NCBI GenBank assembly: GCA_013112585.1
Contig: JABFGH010000013.1
Location: 1-64,000 of the forward strand
Direction: 5' to 3'
Source of the DNA: Ignavibacteriota bacterium
GTDB lineage: Bacteria > Bacteroidota > Ignavibacteria > Ignavibacteriales > Melioribacteraceae
DNA: 64,000 bases
How positions within the stretch are numbered: the stretch's first letter is position 1; every line of letters starts with the position of its first letter. Shown piece by piece: positions 61,601-64,000 of this stretch. Made by a program: the position numbers and the translations under genes. Below the pieces are notes generated by a model. It was not told the DNA's origin, ran no database searches, and worked only from the letters and a program-made list of their open reading frames with translations.

Positions 61601-63664
61601 ATGAAAAAAATAACTATAACAATTAGTTCTATACTATTATTTTTTATCAGCTCACTTGCTGGAGATTTAGATAGAACTCATGACATAACAATTGTAGATT
61701 ACTTCACTCAAAGCTACATCTCCAAATGCGAGGCATCGCCGAATGGAAAATTTGCAGCATTCAATAAACTTGATTGGGACAAAGAAATTGATGGAAGAAA
61801 CAGCGACATTTTCTTAATCAATTTAGATACCAAGGATATTAAACAATTAACAACCTCAAAACAAAATGAGACCGACCCGCAGTGGAATAACGATGGTGAA
61901 CTTTTATATTTTATCGGCAGGTATAAAGAGAAAGATAATAATTCACCGGGCGGCGATGGTTCTAAACAAGTTTGGAGTATTAAAGTTGATGAGGATGATC
62001 TTAATCAAATAACAGATGTGAAGGGCGGTATTGAAGATTATAAAATTTCCGCCGACGGCAAATTTTTATTCTATACCATCCACAAAGATCACATGATTAA
62101 TGAATGGAAAGAATTACGGAAAGAATTTGAAGCCGACTTAAAATTTGGACATGGTATTCATAAAATTACTGAGCTTTGGAAACTCGATTTATCAAACGGT
62201 AAAAAAACGAAAGTCTATAATAAAATCAGATACATTCGTTATTTTGAAATCTCACCGGATGGGAAATATGCCGCACTTATAACTGATCCCGATGAAAAGC
62301 TTATAACACATGAAGGTCAATCAAATGTTGAAATTTTAAATATTGAAACAGGAAAAGTCCAAACTCTTGAAGACAAACTATGGCGGGCAGATGCGCCTTC
62401 GCCATACGGCTGGTTATCAAGCCCGGCTTGGTCAAGCAGCAGTAAGAAGTTAGCATTTCAAATTTCATTTGATGGATACCCTTCTGAAATTTTTTCTGCT
62501 GATGTATCTGAAAAGTCAATTCAAATTAAAAAATTAAAACGACCTAATTTGGCATATGTAAACGGCGATCTCAACTGGAAACCAAATTCAAATGAGCTTT
62601 GTTTTTTAGGCGATTATAAAGCACGTAAATATGTTTTTTCAGTTAATGCAATAGAAGAATCGGATGATGTTTTAACAATAGGTGATATTGCAATTGATGA
62701 TTTTGATTTTATCGGGTCATCAGCAAATATACTTGCAGTGCAGAGCGGAACCGATTATGCAGGAGATTTATTTCTTCACAATTCTAAAAAAGAATCTGAA
62801 AGATTAACAAAACTAAATCCGCAAGTGGATACATGGAAACTTCCGCAGATGTCAATATTCAAATGGGCAGGAGCTAACGGCGATACAGTTGAAGGAATAC
62901 TTGAACTGCCCCCCGATTATAATGGCGACGAGAAGCTTCCTTTGATCGTTCAGATCCACGGAGGACCAACCTCAGCAGAAAAATTTGCTTTTAGATTTTG
63001 GATTTACGGAAGAACTGCATTTGCTACAAAAGGTTATGCAGTGCTATCTCCAAACTACCGCGGCTCAACAGGATTCGGTGATAAATTTTTGACCGAGCTT
63101 GTAGGAAGAGAAAATGACATTGAAGTAACAGATATTTTGACCGGCGTTGATGCACTTATTGAGAAAGGTATTGTTGATAAAAATAGATTAGGCGTTATGG
63201 GCTGGAGTAACGGCGGTTACTTAACTAATTGTTTGATTGCAACAAATAGATTCAAAGCGGCTAGCAGCGGCGCCGGTGTTATCGATCAGACAATGCAGTG
63301 GGGAGAAGAAGATACACCGGGACATGTAATTAATTTTATGGAAGCACTTCCCTGGGAGAATCCGCAGGAGTTTATTAGAGCCTCGCCGCTTTACTCCTTC
63401 AGCAAGGATATAAAAACTGCAACAATCATTCACGTTGGTGAAGATGATGCGAGAGTGCCCGCCACACATAGTAAAACTCTGCACCGTGCATTAAAGCATT
63501 ATATAAAAGCGCCAACGGAATTAATTATTTATCCCGGCGCCGCGCATAGTGTAACTACTTACAAACATCGTTTAGCAAAAATGATGTGGGACCATGCATG
63601 GTTTGATAAATACTTACCGGCGGATGAATTAAAAATTAAATCTAATTTAGAAGAGAAAAAGTAG
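61601..63664 (+). CDS. Secreted S9-family prolyl oligopeptidase-like peptidase
   Basis: ATG 61601 with TTGGAG about 8-9 bp upstream gives 687 residues. The signal peptide is MKKITITISSILLFFISSLAG. An N-terminal beta-propeller (about 30-420) contains DPQWNNDGELLYF and SPDGKYAALITDPDE repeats. The alpha/beta-hydrolase domain has QIHGGPTSAEKF and the nucleophile Ser536 in GVMGWSNGGYLTN. The Asp lies in VGEDDARVPATHS and the His in PGAAHSV. It resembles acylaminoacyl-peptidase/dipeptidyl-peptidase enzymes of the S9C type, acting in the periplasm. Confidence 0.92.
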   Translation: MKKITITISSILLFFISSLAGDLDRTHDITIVDYFTQSYISKCEASPNGKFAAFNKLDWDKEIDGRNSDIFLINLDTKDIKQLTTSKQNETDPQWNNDGELLYFIGRYKEKDNNSPGGDGSKQVWSIKVDEDDLNQITDVKGGIEDYKISADGKFLFYTIHKDHMINEWKELRKEFEADLKFGHGIHKITELWKLDLSNGKKTKVYNKIRYIRYFEISPDGKYAALITDPDEKLITHEGQSNVEILNIETGKVQTLEDKLWRADAPSPYGWLSSPAWSSSSKKLAFQISFDGYPSEIFSADVSEKSIQIKKLKRPNLAYVNGDLNWKPNSNELCFLGDYKARKYVFSVNAIEESDDVLTIGDIAIDDFDFIGSSANILAVQSGTDYAGDLFLHNSKKESERLTKLNPQVDTWKLPQMSIFKWAGANGDTVEGILELPPDYNGDEKLPLIVQIHGGPTSAEKFAFRFWIYGRTAFATKGYAVLSPNYRGSTGFGDKFLTELVGRENDIEVTDILTGVDALIEKGIVDKNRLGVMGWSNGGYLTNCLIATNRFKAASSGAGVIDQTMQWGEEDTPGHVINFMEALPWENPQEFIRASPLYSFSKDIKTATIIHVGEDDARVPATHSKTLHRALKHYIKAPTELIIYPGAAHSVTTYKHRLAKMMWDHAWFDKYLPADELKIKSNLEEKK

Positions 63665-63733
63665 CAACATCTTAAAATGGATTTACCGTTATTCTTAAAC
63701 GAACCATTCGTAAATTTTTCGGTAATCGAAAAT

Positions 63734-63758
63734 CCTGCCTGTCCGGCAGGCAGGCGGG
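63734..63758. repeat. REP-like palindrome, 25-bp variant
   Basis: The family unit with a 4-bp expansion: CCTGCCTGTC, CGGCAGGCAGG, CGGG in series. It lies downstream of the S9 peptidase gene, followed at 63784-63799 by the small hairpin CCGAAAT-GA-ATTTCGG. Confidence 0.8.
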
Positions 63759-63814
63759 AATCGAAAATAAAAATATGATACTCCCGAAATGAATTTCGGA
63801 TTACAAAACATCTT

Positions 63815-63912
63815 CCATGCAGCAATGCAACCATTCAGCCATGCAGCCATGCAGTCATGCAATCATGCAATCATTCATCCATGCATCCATGCAATCATGC
63901 AGCCTTGCAGCC
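63815..63912. repeat. CCATGCAG/CCATGCAA short-unit array
   Basis: About ten degenerate 8-10 bp units (CCATGCAG, TCATGCAA, TCATTCAT) in tandem. They are the same units seen at 430-460, 1435-1485, 2515-2550, 10910-10950 and 15540-15565. Units are too short and variable for a CRISPR array. Confidence 0.75.
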
Positions 63913-64000
63913 ATGCATCCTTCTCCTCTTTATTCAAGTTTACTGTTGATATTATTTATTTATTATACAATATTTGCACAACCGTATCAAAGAATCACAT
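63913..64000 (+). CDS. Start of a secreted-protein gene (partial)
   Basis: The frame from ATG 63913 runs open to the window end (29 codons) and encodes MHPSPLYSSLLLILFIYYTI followed by FAQPYQRIT. It is a good signal peptide with a cleavage site after FA. The ATG itself lies in the CCATGCA repeat array, so the array would form the leader. The protein cannot be identified from this fragment. Confidence 0.5.
   Translation, partial: MHPSPLYSSLLLILFIYYTIFAQPYQRIT

Noticed and set aside
63559-63834. 91-codon minus-strand open frame with LPAGQAG
   Set aside because: The LPAGQAG segment is a translation of the GC-rich palindrome; the rest overlaps the S9 peptidase gene in antisense.
63815-63912. 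possible CRISPR array
   Set aside because: Units of 8-10 bp vary and have no unique spacers; no cas gene is present.

Overview
The window is a low-GC bacterial chromosome segment, most likely from the class Ignavibacteria (Bacteroidota/Chlorobiota side). The main evidence is a set of secreted proteins ending in the type IX secretion (T9SS) C-terminal sorting domain, with the motifs YPNPFNP and LPSGVYIYSL. GroES/GroEL under CIRCE control, PurS/PurQ, PlsY and Psd/PssA fit an ordinary heterotrophic bacterium. No rRNA, tRNA, CRISPR array or transposase gene was recognised.

Layout. 1-2.6 kb: two small toxin-antitoxin-like gene pairs embedded in mosaic low-complexity repeats. 2.6-12.4 kb (minus strand): a surface-polysaccharide and sulfate-activation block, with an SLBB export protein, CysQ, CysN, CysD, a DUF2061-APS kinase fusion, a second APS kinase, a DegT-type sugar aminotransferase and a UDP-sugar dehydrogenase. 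12.7-15.3 kb: glycogen phosphorylase. 16-19.2 kb: plsY, htrA, purB. 19.2-20.9 kb: repeats around an outer-membrane barrel gene and a membrane-protein gene broken by one in-frame TGA. 21-25.4 kb: an RND efflux pair. 26-28 kb: groES-groEL. 28.4-34.9 kb: a duplicated two-gene module (small T9SS protein plus M6-type metalloprotease). 49.8-53.5 kb: a second polysaccharide locus (UDP-xylose synthase, Wzz-like, SLBB protein). 53.5-63.7 kb: housekeeping genes (ftsX, recR, ybaB, psd, pssA, purS, purQ, tatA, gatA, S9 peptidase).

The most unusual part is 35-47 kb. A PAS-PAS sigma-54 activator (43892) sits beside two intergenic regions that carry the same signal: paired 16-bp inverted repeats (ATTGCA-N4-TGCAAT) about 30 bp apart, roughly 85-140 bp upstream of GG-N10-GC sigma-54 promoters. 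These promoters would drive (i) a minus-strand operon of a ferredoxin, two small unknown proteins, a previously unlisted 29-residue membrane peptide and a crotonase-fold protein without the two catalytic glutamates, and (ii) a minus-strand operon of an AhpD-like protein, an Rnk-like protein and a FolE2-like protein without its metal/catalytic motif. Degenerate sigma-54 sites precede a second Rnk-like gene and a NifX-like gene. I infer a self-contained sigma-54 regulon whose biochemical role is unknown.

Non-coding DNA is rich in repeats: a MITE-like element with 15-bp terminal inverted repeats (two copies, one carrying an extra 21-bp palindrome inside a hairpin loop), dispersed CCTGCC/GGCGGG palindromes, a 64-bp double-palindrome element, a duplicated purB 3' end, and low-complexity arrays shared between distant intergenic regions.
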